Positions 21,078-53,886 of a stretch of DNA of 53,886 nt are shown piece after piece; the stretch's first letter is position 1, and every line of letters begins with the position of its first letter. Under the pieces are notes generated by a model, which did not search any database, was not told the DNA's origin, and saw only the letters and a list, made by a program, of their open reading frames with translations. The stretch covers positions 2,769,445 to 2,823,330 of the forward strand of contig BFEA01000002.1 in the NCBI GenBank assembly GCA_003427395.1, in the 5' to 3' direction. This DNA is from Chara braunii (Eukaryota; Streptophyta; Charophyceae; Charales; Characeae). Both the position numbers and the translations under genes were made by a program.

Positions 21078-21490
21078 CTTTATAACAGACCGGATCACTC
21101 CTTGGGGCTCATGTAACGAATAAATACTATTCAACATCGCGCAGACTCGAATTAATCCCACCTGACACTCAAATTAACATTTATTCAACACAGTTAAGCC
21201 AGTGTTAATCAAACTAGTCCTTCGGGACATCCGTTAAAATTGGAACCATACAGAGACGATTAGCATGGCCCCTGCGCAAGGATGACACGCATAAATCGAG
21301 AAATGATCGAAATTAAAAAAAAAAAAAAGTGTTCATCAAACTCGTGTAAAAAAATCAACATTACAAAGCATAGATCCCAACCCATAGGACCTCCACAGAG
21401 TACATGCAGGTTTTATAACCAAGATCGGATCGCTCCTCAGGAGTCATGTAATGAATAAAATTATTCAACGTCTAGCAGACTCGAATTAAT
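21078..21490 (+). repeat. Old duplication interrupted by the U6 insertion
   Basis: A segment with GATCACTCCT...CATGTAACGAATAAA and CAGACTCGAATTAAT at about 21090-21160 recurs at 21425-21495 with substitutions. The U6 retropseudogene lies between the copies. Confidence 0.6.
21217..21314 (+). pseudogene. U6: U6 snRNA retropseudogene
   Basis: U6 is the catalytic spliceosomal snRNA. This 98-base sequence follows it from the 5' stem-loop (GTCCTTCGGGACATCCG) through the ACAGAGA box, GATTAGCATGG, CCCCTGCGCAAGGATGACAC and the 3' part ATAAATCGAGAAATG. Differences from the highly conserved plant form include a shortened 5' stem and ACAGAGACGATT instead of ACAGAGAAGATT. In place of the normal T-run terminator it ends with 14 A residues (21315-21328). 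It is flanked by 15-base duplications agtgttaatcaaact (21201-21215) and agtgttcatcaaact (21328-21342). No TATA or upstream element is seen. These are marks of LINE-mediated retroposition, not a functional gene. Confidence 0.92.
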
Positions 21491-23678
21491 TAAAGTTTCA
21501 ATTACTGCTTCCCCAATCTATGACAGCCTCAGGTTTTATATAATTGTATTGTATTATTAAACACAACACAAGTCCCCAACTTAACAACCACGGATCGAGT
21601 TTGTGCCAATACTCAGCCCCCCCCCCTCATTTTCCAGGATATCCAGTACAAATACATGTCCCATGCTAAATGGCTGCCCTCTGGTCTTTTCCTTCCTTCA
21701 CTAAGCAACAACTTGCTCGCCCCGTATGGGACACATATTCCCGGGACCACGACCGCCCCAACCTCCTGAAGGAAACCGCATTCTCTCACACAGGATGACA
21801 CTCATTCCCCCCGTTCAGACAGGCCTGGCTCCACTACACAGAATGCTAATGGTATCTGGACCTGTTAGAGGCCCAAGACATTCAAAATGCATCCAGTCTA
21901 TGTGCCAAGTTCAGATACTTGTCAAATGTTGAGCAGTGGAGCTAGCCTGTAGGCACCTAGACAAAGATAGGCCCTAGTCGAAACCACCCGTCTCCAATAA
22001 AAGTGAACCCAGCAACAGCATACGTTGCTGGCCAGCGGCCAGCCAATCCACTTGGCGGCCATGCAATCGCAATTCAGATGCAAAGAAAAAGAAAACGGAC
22101 ATTGAACGGCACCAAAAATGAATGACAATTTAACACATGATGATGGAAACATGACACGACAGCAAATTATTCTCCACGGTTGTTGCTGGGGGAAGCCAGC
22201 GGTTGTTCAGCGTCAGACCGAGTCGCGAGACAATATACCCTTCACCTGCATGTGCACCGCACCGCCCCCACCAATGTACCGAAGGTGGGAGGGTCACTTC
22301 AAAATGATTCATCGTACACATCTTTCGTCATGCAACTAACATGCTTATTATGAACAAATGGAAAATATCAATCACAGCGCATCCGCGACAATCGTGATGA
22401 ATGGTCCATCAAAAACAGCAGTCTTGCTCAGACATCGTTGAAAACTCGCCTACAGTTCTTAATACTTCTTATTAACAAATTGACATTGACGACAGCTCCA
22501 AGACCTTCCGGAGAAGAAAGGCGGAATTTATGATCAACACAGCACCTAAAAATGTAACATGTTAAAAAAAAAAAAACTTCCAATTCGAAAATGAAACGAG
22601 TGTGAAAAGTGTGACACCTCTCCCTTCCAAGCGTGCACTCCTACAGAATAAAGAGAAAAGGGATAGAATGAAGGGCGCCAAGTGCCTACCAGAAGGTCTG
22701 CTTACCAAAAAAGCTTAGACGAAAGGAAACACTAAAGCTAATGATAAAAAGTTCAGAACATGGAAAAATAACAATAGCCTGGACTATACAACGAGTACAA
22801 TGCCACTCCGAGTACGCCGCCAAATCTTCCCAGCACTGAAAAGGACGGAAACGTCAGCGTCTACGGCTGCTCAACGATGGCGGGCTGCCACCGATCTGCA
22901 GTGCCTCACACATACATGTGCAGACAATACACCTCCACGTACAAGGTTCGGATATCCACATGCAGCGGGGCTCACCTATGCACATAGACATGTGTCCCAG
23001 CAGACTCCCTCTCACTATCACAAGTGCGCATACAGTGGATTTCGGCCTTGCCACCAAAAACCCTTCACCAACCCAAAAGCCGTGATGGGAGTTCAATCCA
23101 AAGCTTGTGCTCATTTCACTTCTTGTCGATGGGAAATTTTAACAGCACATCTCTCTTCACTCCCGCGACACGACTGCAAGATTCCTTGCAAATACGAAAC
23201 ATGAGTCACATGGGCAGAGAGGACGGTCAATCGACTGTCTTCCCTCTGCACAACTCTCCTCAAGAACTCCCCTCCTCAGTCCTTGAGGCAAAATACAGGC
23301 TCCAGTCATCCCAACCCTGCAAGAAAAGCACCACCTCAGCGTTCCGTGCACCACATACAGGTAACCTCTTCGGCCAATCGACTATCTCAGGAAGGCCGCA
23401 TGGAACAACCGGGTGCCAGATAATCATTCTCCACACCATGCAATGCAGAGCCCAGGCGAAAACAAGCTCGAATGTCATCGAGATATGTACGCAAAAAGGA
23501 ACGAGGAAGAGCGTACAGTACCCCTGTCCTATAACACCCTACTTGCAGGACAGGCAACCTGCTCGACATTCCTTAGCGCATTCCAGCACACTAAAGCCCA
23601 TCTTCCGCTACAGACTCGACTTTGTGCATCCCTACCACATAACTTAGCGCTTTCAAAAGCTCAAAATCAATCATGACC

Positions 23679-23680
<2 letters not shown>
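21345..23680. other. Intergenic or 3' untranslated DNA, no gene recognised
   Basis: No conserved protein motif is visible. Plus-strand open frames (for example 22800-23204 and 23024-23647) lack recognisable features. It lies downstream of the kinase stop codon at 24923, so part may be its 3' UTR. No clear AATAAA was found on the minus strand between 24922 and 24000. Confidence 0.35.

Positions 23681-23745
<65 letters not shown>
23681..23745. repeat. Compound (CT)n(CA)n microsatellite 1
   Basis: CT run directly joined to a CA run, followed by AAACACAAAC. Four more loci in the window share the same order and strand. Confidence 0.95.
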
Positions 23746-23751
<6 letters not shown>

Positions 23752-24634
23752 AACAATCGCAGCCGCTGTGCAGGCCCCCTACATGTGGAGACAGGCCTGC
23801 AGTTTCACCTCAAGAATGGTGTTCGCTTCAATCCACAAGCTCGCCAAACGGGCATGCAACATTCGGAAGCTCTGCACACACATTCCGGACGACATGAAAC
23901 AGCTGCACTCACCACAGAAATGCCAGTATTTCTTTTCCCCCTTCGCTTTCTTCCATTGCACCTTGAATGAAGCAGGCACTATCACAACAACTACAAAATG
24001 AACAGTCAAAAAGAGAAGCAAAATGAAGAATCGCGCCTCCGCCCAAATCTACAATAGCCATCAGGAGAACCGCCACACAACCGCAGCGAAACGACCTGTC
24101 CCCTTCGACATTCCATCTTCTTTTCCTGTGCCCTCTAAACAGGATCTTATGAAGGACAACTAAAGCAGCAACCCTGCTCCAGAATGTTCCTGTTCCTCTG
24201 CCAGACAAGGGATCGCCTCTCCACCTAAACACGAACATAGTTCTGTCAAAACTGCCACAGAGGCTGCCTTCTACCAAAAAGAATCACCACTACACCGTTG
24301 GATCGATGCACCATACGGAAGCCGATCAACTACAGCAAGCGCTAGGAATCCCAGGACAGCAGCAAGTGCAATGCCCTCAAAAGATGAGAAAGACAACGAC
24401 CCAAATAAACAGAGTCGTCAAATTAGACCCTTGTTTTCATTCGTTTCACACTCCTAGCCTCCAGAACGTTGTGATGGCCACTCACACACACTGGGCTACT
24501 CGTTCCTAATCTCTCCCATTCTGATGTCTTTCTCACACAGAATCCCCTGGGCCCAGCCTCACTGCCTGCTTCAAAGGGTTGAGCCTCCGAATCTGTTAGC
24601 ACAGCCATTCCATTTCTGATGCCCTTGGTTTTCA

Positions 24635-24637
<3 letters not shown>

Positions 24638-24716
<79 letters not shown>

Positions 24717-24723
24717 CACACAC
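24638..24723. repeat. Compound (CT)n(CA)n microsatellite 2
   Basis: Same architecture as 23681-23745, with an interrupting G in the CA part. Confidence 0.95.
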
Positions 24724-24769
24724 CCCTGCACATTCACACGTGCCTAATCTTTTCCGTTGTTTCTCCTAC

Positions 24770-24832
<63 letters not shown>

Positions 24833-24840
24833 AGACACAC
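24770..24840. repeat. Compound (CT)n(CA)n microsatellite 3
   Basis: Preceded by CCTACC as in microsatellite 1. It lies about 80 bases downstream of the kinase stop codon on the minus strand, so probably in its 3' UTR. Confidence 0.95.
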
Positions 24841-24922
24841 CCAAACCCCTCATGTCATGGCTTTTTTGTCAGGAGGCCACACACCTGAGTCTCTGTGTCT
24901 ATTTTCCGTACGCTCGTTGCTC

Positions 24923-46568
<21,646 letters not shown>

Positions 46569-49500
46569 TTTTTTAAATTCTTTTTACAGTAAAACTAAAG
46601 TCGATTTGGGGACACAGCGAAGTAGAAGAGGAAGGCCGCGTAAAGGAATGCCCTTCGCCGCGCGATAGACGAACCCTCTCTTGTTTTATAGTCCACCGTG
46701 CACCCTTCTTCCACCAACGAGCAACTGCATTATACAGAGGTAAACGATTTACAGGTAGCGCACCTCCTCGCCCTCGTATCCGATCGGATTGACCCACGGG
46801 AAACCAGATTTTTACAGTAGGCCGATGAACCAACCAACCAATGACAGGAATCAAGCAATCAAGAGCAAACCTTCTGAAGATGGACGGCGATGCTTTCAAA
46901 AAAGAACCGCCCACTCCCAAGGTTCCCCTGTAATCAATATACAATATCAAACAGCTGAAAGAAAAAAGAATATCGGCTGAAGCTGCTTCGACAGATGACG
47001 CAGGAATATTGCTGCCAGTAATCTACAATGCCGCCTCGGCGTCGTAAAGTGGGCGAAATCCACCCGCTGAAGATCAGCACAATCTCTCTCCCCAAGAAGG
47101 TGAACCTGCTGCCAGGCGGACAGCAAGAACGTTCGCCGCACAGCGCTGAAAATCAATCAGCCACTTCCAATCGTGTTTTTCACGGCTGACCAACTCTAGA
47201 AGCGGTGACTGACGGCCGTCGATGAATTTGCCAGACGGATCAAAGGTCAACCCCGCCAATTCGTCTGATCCGGGAGAAAAGTTAATCGACCTCTCATCGG
47301 CAGAAATGAATTGTCTGACAGCTGGCAAATTTAGGTCTTCTCTACGGTCTCTAACGCTTCAGCCTCTCTCGCTTGATTCGAGAGCTGCAGCTACCACCCA
47401 ACCAACCAATGGCATGCGCGCAGATATTGATCGATCGATTGATCGATCGATCGCTTGCTTGCTTGCTTGCCTTTTTCGACAAGGCAGTCAAGTGCATTAA
47501 ACAGTTCACACTGGCTGAGCGATAGAGCCGCAGTTATTGATTCAACCCCAGTTAATCAATGGATTAATGTTGTTAATTGGCGATGCTAAACTGTTCCTCA
47601 TTCAGAGACTCGATAGACTGAATGGTACGGCGTGTAATAGACCCCGTCAATCAATGATTTTCGGTTAAAAGCCAACTAGTGTGCGCCAAACGGACAGGAC
47701 TGGATGATACCCCTCATGTGGGCCGAGATAGGATTAACCCATGCGTGGAAGGAATGCTCCCAGAGCAGCCCGCTCCCCCTCCCCCAAAATATTACCGTTG
47801 AGATCGCCGGGAACGATCTCACGGGGAACCCGTGCATTACATGTGTCTCGACGGCGGCGGAGACATCAGGCATAGACCGATCCGCCGACTTGTCCGTCCG
47901 TCTAATGGCCCTGGCCCGTTCCTCTGTCCCAGCCCCCCACTCCCGGGATATCAGTGGCCCGTTGCTCCTTCCTCAATCCACCACCAGCCAATCAAACAAT
48001 CCACCTTTCGCGCTCCTTCCCTCGTCTGTTTACATGTTACTGAGCACTTAAAAGTACTACTGTAAATAAAATGCGTCACGATGGAGTGACAAAGGGGTTG
48101 TCCGATCTTTCGTCTCCTTGGGAAAAGACAGTTGAACAACCGCAAGGAAAAACACGAACACGGCGGGTCAAGTTCGCGAAGAAGAGAACCCGAAGACAAG
48201 CAGATTCTCCTCCTGCCGAATCGCATAACCCAGAATAGACCGAATGATTGTGTAAATCGGAGATTCAGAGAGAACCAATAGCGCCGACGACTGTCTAATC
48301 ACCACTGAACATTCAAGCCAACAACGAAGACCACGTGACGCGTGACGAGTGGTTATCGTAATCGTTCTACGATATCGCTCGCACCCCCCCTTCGTGCAAG
48401 GGTCGGGGGACACTGCCGGCAACCCTCTGCCACCCTCCTCAACCCATCAGGACTCAGCACGCCGACCCTGCCACAAACCCAGAAACGCCGCCACGCATAC
48501 TCCGACAGACAAATCAACGGCGAGAGCACGTTGCGCGGGCACAGAATCGGCGTAATGGTCGACTCGAAGGACGACGGATTTCCCAGTGTGCTTAAATCAC
48601 AAGGAAACGCGATCGCCCGCGTCGCGTCGCTCATTCAATTGGCGCCCACCTGCGGCTGGGACTCAAGCAACCTACCGTATGTGACCGCGACGGAAGCAGC
48701 AGTAACCCTTCGTCAGCTTCGTGACAAGCCGCCGACGATTATGCCCCTCTTCCTCTCCCTCTCCCTCTCTCTGTGTATACCACTCGGTCTTCCTGTCAAT
48801 ATAATGATGGGAGGAAGATAAATTGGGAATAGCCGTCCACACAACTGCTCCGTTCCGTTTGACCGTTCGACCTTCACAGCCTTGCCTGCCTGTAATGAGA
48901 ATGAGAAGGTAGTATCGACAGATCACGTGTTATCTGGCGTAGCAACAGCACTCCACCGTAGTCAAGTCGACTGACGCCAGCAGCGATCACAACGATAGTG
49001 CGCTCACCCTCACTCCTCACTTTATGACCTCAGTTATCACCGTTGTTGATCCCAACTTGGCAGCTGACTGGACTAGATCCGAAGAACGACAGAATGATCC
49101 CGCCAACACACGGGCAGGAGGGATGGTTAGCAGATAGCAACGTGCGTTTGATGTCGTTGAACCAATGGTACGCCCAATTAAGTCTCCAGCTTTCCGTCAG
49201 CGGATGCAACGCACACGCTAATTACTTATGCAGCTGCGCAAGAGAGAGAAGAGAGGGAGATAAATAATGATAGCGGTTGAGAAAAAGAGAAGGATGACGA
49301 ACACAGAGGGGTCCAAAGCAGCACGGTTTAGACAGAGGAGGGCATTGAATGATACCTTCACAAGACTGTGGCCCTAGCAGCTGTCGCAGCTGCTGCTCAT
49401 TCGATCTTACTGTCCTATGAATGAATGCATTCAGATCACCACCTGTGATAATATCTCCTATAGGGATAAGAGCATGGAGGGAGTAAGGACAAACCGTTGA

Positions 49501-52289
49501 AATCAAGAGACCGGAGCGCAGGTGGTAGAGATCCCACGATTGTAGAACAGAGTACCGCAGACGAACGGGAGAAGAAAAAAGAGGCGGAAGAGGAAACAGA
49601 GCTTATCCAAAAAAACGATTCTCGTTGGGACGAAGATGTGTGCAAGGAGCAAATGCAAGAGCAGAGGAAGAGGGTGTGATGATGCTTAGTCCTGTGTGAC
49701 GAGTACAAGATGAAACCGTCAGCTGAGTTGTCGGATATGAAATAATGCACTAGCAGCAACTGAAACCTAGGATTCAACACTGCAAATGGTTTTCTGTTAG
49801 ACTACGGGGGGGGAATGAATAGATGTGCACTCCCTGGCTGGCTGGTGGCTAAGGAATACACCGATCCGATCCGATAATAGGGATAAGAAAGACTGAGCCC
49901 GATCGAGATTAAGAACCTCGTGAGGTCGAGATTCAGATATTAGAGGGAGATAAGACCACAGATTGCGGTGGAAGTGAACGGTATGGTGCTGCCGCTCGCT
50001 CTGACTACCAGACGAGAGCTTACTTAGGACACTAAACGCTCAGACGCACCTAAGTCTCGCGAGACCAGACGCAGCAGTTATCAGACAGCAAATGAATGAA
50101 AACCTATCTATTTTTCGATTGCCTTCACATGGGTAATGACGAACACGCAGTGTTTGCACGATTCCACGTGGCGACCGGACAACGCGGAGCAGAGCGCAAA
50201 GTGGAGCAAAACGGACTAAAAAGAGGGTAGCAACGACCGGCTTGTCCCTGCCTAACCGATCAGCGCTCCTTTCCTTCCTCCCTTCATATGCCCCACGGTC
50301 CAAGCTGCAGGACACGGCAATTTCCAGAGTAGCGAGATCAAACGATAAAGTGCCAGCTTCCGTAGTCGTCCACCGCCTTCACCTTCTCTTCACCATAGCC
50401 AAGCCAAACTCTTCTCGGGGAGGGCTTTCCTCCTCGATGCGCGCAGACAGAGCTGCACGGCCACGGCCACACCGCTCACAGACAACTGGTTTGTCCCAAG
50501 CCAGGCGAAGGACAATCGAAGTCCAGCAAACCTCCAGCGGCCATACACGCCAGTGATGATTCGCCCATTCGTACGGCCAGTTTATAGCAGGCTAACAGCA
50601 GTACAGTGAAGTAGCCACCACGCCAACGAGGAGGCTATGGAATGAGTCAAACGGCCCTTCTTCTCCCGATCTGCCGACACAAATGGCAGAAGAGGAGAAG
50701 AGCCGCCGGCCTCGCGATCTGACCAGACAGCCCAGACAGCCCTAATCTCTTAACCACGCGCTTCTCATTACACACATCTTCTCCAGTGCTCAAAAACACA
50801 ATCAGAGAGCCAACGAACGGACGACCGACCAAGGCAGCAGAGTCCACGCCATGACAGAGACGACGATGCCCTCCCGCCAAAGGTACGCCCGCCTGCTTGC
50901 TCGCTCGCCCATACCCACGCGGCACAACGAAAACGAAAAGAAACGTTAACGACGCAATCAAAGGCGCGCCCAAATGAACGAAATGAACTCACCGACATTC
51001 ATCCCGCGGAGCTGAATTATACTGAGCTGAGCGCGCCTCTCCTCGCCTCGCTCGACCCGCCGCGGCGCACAGCTTGCCCCCGCCCTCGTCCTGTCCTGCC
51101 CGCCGCGCCCCGCCAAAACAATTTTTTTTCTGGAGTCACCGCACGTAACGCCCAAATCGAACGGCCCCGCTTCGCAGCCAGATTCACCGCCACTGTGCAT
51201 GAGCATGTCGTCCAATACGCATGTTCCGCCCTCCCACTAATGCCACCACCATTACAAGGTGATGTACTGTGGACTGGACTGGACCACCAGAGGTTCATAA
51301 TTCATAATGTCATAATGGAATGGAATGAGATGGAATGGATGAGCCTACTGCCTGCGCGCCGCGAGGGTCGACTGCGGCTGGCTGGCAGACGCTCACGACT
51401 GGAAACAGACCCGAACCCGGACTGAAGACGGACAGATCCAGGTGCTTTGCCGGATTCTCCGATTTGCTCAACAGCCAATAAGATGAGCCTGGCCGCATCA
51501 TTCACCAAATGTGAAAAACGCAGAACCCTAAAGCAAGTGCATTTTTCCACTCTGCACCCCAACGTACATTCCTCATTTTTTTGCGTATATCGTGAGAAGC
51601 GCCGCGAGGGCCGATTGCTGGCTATCATTATTCGGGGGTCAAGGGTCAGGGCCCGATCACGGGAGTTCCGGTACACAGCGTAGGCACACAACCGCTGAGG
51701 AAAAAGCAATACAGCCGCTAAGGCAGCACAAACTTCAACGTCAGTCCAAACAACACATGCTTTTCCTCTGTATTTTCTGTTCTGGCACACTTCCAAAGAG
51801 ATATACCCGTAGCTTCCCCACACCTCGGCCCTCCAATCGCCCAAGCGTGGGACAAGAGACACCATGCAGCCAATCAGCTTCGGATAGCATAGCCCAAGCC
51901 ATTCTCCAGCAAGTGTCACGTCATACGATCATTGCCCTCAGGGGACTGCCCTGTAGAGCCGCCTTCTGCTACCCATCTCAAACCACCAGTTCATAGCTCT
52001 AAGGGCCTCTTTCCACTACTTGCCATCCGCTACCAGTCGTGGAGAGGAATGGCGAGTGGTATTTTCCTAATTTTGTGGCGGAAAACGACACGTGGTTCCA
52101 TTTTGTGGCCCACATTGTGATGTCTATCCCGGCCTGAGTACCGGTTTGGATGATGGAACGGTGACATCATTTCGCCACAGCCACATTGTGGGTCTGGTAC
52201 AGCCCGGTGTGGACATTGGTCCCACCAGATTGTCTACCACATGGGCGCCGGCCCTAAGGTAACCAAAGCAATGAGACTAAGAGCGCATA

Positions 52290-52291
<2 letters not shown>
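46569..52291. other. Upstream region of the CDPK gene, no other gene recognised
   Basis: It probably contains the promoter and 5' UTR. Immediately before the ATG (minus strand) is an A-rich stretch. Features seen: GATC/GATT and GCTT tetranucleotide runs at 47431-47472, a CT run at 48749-48772 and GGAAT repeats near 51310-51345. Open frames such as 48342-48821 (+) and 51302-51919 (-) have no recognisable motif. Confidence 0.4.
47431..47472. repeat. Tetranucleotide microsatellite
   Basis: GATC/GATT repeats directly followed by four GCTT units. Confidence 0.85.

Positions 52292-52337
<46 letters not shown>
52292..52337. repeat. (GA)n microsatellite next to a T-arm-like sequence
   Basis: The GA run ends at GCAGGGCATATGGGTTCGAT and then TCCCG, which resembles a tRNA T arm with B box GGTTCGATTCC. 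An A-rich run follows about 30 bases on, so this could be the end of a tRNA-derived SINE. Confidence 0.7.
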
Positions 52338-52338
<1 letters not shown>

Positions 52339-52526
52339 AGGGCATATGGGTTCGATTCCCGTTATCCGCAATTGCGATTTGATGAAAAAAAAACTGAGAT
52401 AAATAAAATGCGCGTATCAAAATTTAAAACTTGTCGACAAATCTTGGAAAATGTTTGGCAAACAAAAAAACTTACTCAAAAAATATATATATATATATAT
52501 TTCAAAGGCTCGGAAAAAAACAAACA

Positions 52527-52528
<2 letters not shown>

Positions 52529-52591
<63 letters not shown>
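52529..52591. repeat. (GA)n microsatellite
   Basis: Uninterrupted GA repeat of about 30 units, preceded by a short (TA)n tract at 52483-52500. Confidence 0.95.
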
Positions 52592-52597
<6 letters not shown>

Positions 52598-52797
52598 TTC
52601 ATTTGTTTGCAGCCCTAAGGCTGCGGTATAGTGGGCTTCAGCGTCTATGTCCAGGTGTCGCATTTTTGGCAGCAGGCGACCAAGATGCAAAGTGGGCTCT
52701 TAGGGGGCAAACAAATTTGGGGGACCGGTCCTTGGCAAAATTGCGGACTACCTACGGCTAGCTCTGGTAGAACCATAACTTTTGGAAAAAGGAAGGA

Positions 52798-52895
52798 CCG
52801 GTCCTCGGGTGGAAGCGGACCCCAAAAAGAAGTGGGGGGCGTTGAACCAGTCCTCGGGTGCAAGCGGACCCCCAAAAGAAGTGAGGGCATGTGAA
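52798..52895 (+). repeat. 49-bp tandem duplication
   Basis: Units CCGGTCCTCGGGTGGAAGCG and CCAGTCCTCGGGTGCAAGCG start 49 bases apart and share the following GGACCCC, AAAAGAAGTG blocks. Confidence 0.85.
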
Positions 52896-53299
52896 CTGCA
52901 GAAGGGCGCTCAGGCCCAGGCGTTGAGGCCCGTCTTCTCAAAACAGGGAGGTCAGGCGCAATGAAACAGACATTTTGCAAGAGGCAACTTTGTCGGTATT
53001 TTGTGCTTGGAGGAACCCGCACGGAAATTTGAATTGCAAAATTGAAATACGGGTCAAATTGTGGCCGCAATCCATTTTACAGTTAAATTTTTTTAATTTT
53101 TTTTTTTGAGCATTTTTTCTGGAAATATCACAACAAAATCTACGAGTAATCCAATTCTCAAGTTTCTTCACACATTTTTCTGAGCGTGAAAACTCACTGA
53201 ATTTGGAGAACTTTTTCAGTTGGCCCACACATGGTTGAGTGGCATAAATGGAAAATGTGTCGAATTGGCGCGACGATTATTTCACGGTCTAAATATTTT

Positions 53300-53620
53300 T
53301 TGTTGCGTAGCACACTGAACGTGTTCGGAAGTTTTCCGAACGTCCGAACACATTTGGCCGTTTTTTTGGCCGTTCGCGAGAACGGGAAGCGAACTCGTTC
53401 GCACAAACGACTTTTGGAGGTTTGCGAATGCGTTCGCCCATCGGACGTTACCCGCCCTTCGAGGGTCTGGGGGGGTCCTTGCGGCCGTAAGGGGGGTGTT
53501 TGGGGGGCGGGGTTGGGCGGGCGGCCTGGCGGGAAGGGGCAGCCGGGTCCCCTGTTCGAATTCGAACGAACAATCGGGCTGCCCCGCCGCTCATCCCCGA
53601 TCAGCGTTCTCCAGCGGAGC
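53300..53620. repeat. GTTCG-rich inverted-repeat sequence
   Basis: Many short palindromes: GTTCGGAA/TTCCGAAC at 53320-53342, TTGGCCG and GGCCGTTCGCGAGAACGG near 53353-53388, and GTTCGAATTCGAAC at 53553-53566. Composition and the GTTACC edge recall the retroposon-like copies at 15200 and 17925, but the relationship is weak. Confidence 0.45.
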
Positions 53621-53635
53621 ATCGAACCCCCGGGT

Positions 53636-53886
53636 AGGTGTGCCTCCTCCTCATCCTCCTCGTTGTCGTCCTCCTCCACCTCCTCTTCCTCCTTCTTCCC
53701 TCCTTCTCCTCCTTTTCCTCCTCCTCCTCCTTCGCCATATCTTCTTCTTCATTTTTTATTTTCGTTTTTTTAATTTTTTTTCTCTTTCTTTTCTAACTTT
53801 TCCAAGTTTCTTCAACTTTCTTCTTCTTCGAATCTTCTTTTTCTTTTTCTCCTGGTTCGTTTTTTTATTCTACTTCGTCTTCTTCC
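53636..53886. repeat. Pyrimidine-rich low-complexity tract
   Basis: CCT/CTT-rich sequence to the end of the window. The open frames across it give poly-Ser or poly-Pro and are not considered genes. Confidence 0.85.

Noticed and set aside
48342-48821. 159-codon plus-strand open frame upstream of the kinase
   Set aside because: No family motif, low-complexity end, and no splice or codon evidence.
53231-53773. 180-codon plus-strand open frame at the window end
   Set aside because: It runs through repetitive GTTCG sequence and a pyrimidine tract giving poly-Ser and poly-Pro; no domain seen.

Overview
The window is nuclear DNA of a large, repeat-rich eukaryotic genome, most likely a streptophyte (green-lineage) plant or alga. 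It has GT-AG introns of 0.9-6 kb, a plant-type calcium-dependent protein kinase (CDPK) gene, a Ty3/gypsy retrotransposon primed by initiator tRNA-Met, a U6 retropseudogene and many short inverted-repeat elements. A charophyte such as Chara would fit, but that is inference; no species marker is visible.

Region 1 (1-13355) is retrotransposon on the minus strand. An almost complete but decayed Ty3/gypsy element runs from a 5' LTR at about 13355-11075, through a primer-binding site, gag, protease, reverse transcriptase, RNase H, a PHD-like zinc-finger linker and integrase, to an unrecognised third ORF in the env position and a 3' LTR starting at 3039. The 3' LTR is cut at about 1607 and joined to a second RNase H-integrase copy that leaves the window at base 1. 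This suggests a tandem element with a large internal deletion. Reading frames are broken by nonsense codons, several consistent with C-to-T decay.

Region 2 (13356-24922) has no recognised protein gene. It is AT-rich and holds diverged tandem duplications, two poly-A-tailed retroposon-like copies, a 260-bp foldback, a pair of tRNA-like sequences, a TTAA-flanked miniature element, a U6 snRNA retropseudogene with clear target-site duplications, and compound (CT)n(CA)n microsatellites.

Region 3 (24923-46568, minus strand) is one gene of about 21.6 kb: a CDPK with eight exons whose splice phases all agree, encoding 786 residues. It has an N-myristoylation-type start (MGN), an apparently intact kinase, an autoinhibitory junction, four EF-hands of which only the first is canonical, and a C-terminal tail of about 260 residues after EF4, far longer than in ordinary CDPKs. 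Its introns carry several miniature inverted-repeat elements, tandem repeats, a 60-base assembly gap and a G/T homopolymer tract.

Region 4 (46569-53886) lies upstream of the kinase. It probably holds its promoter and 5' UTR, but no other gene is recognised. Only microsatellites, short tandem repeats and GTTCG-rich inverted-repeat sequence are evident.
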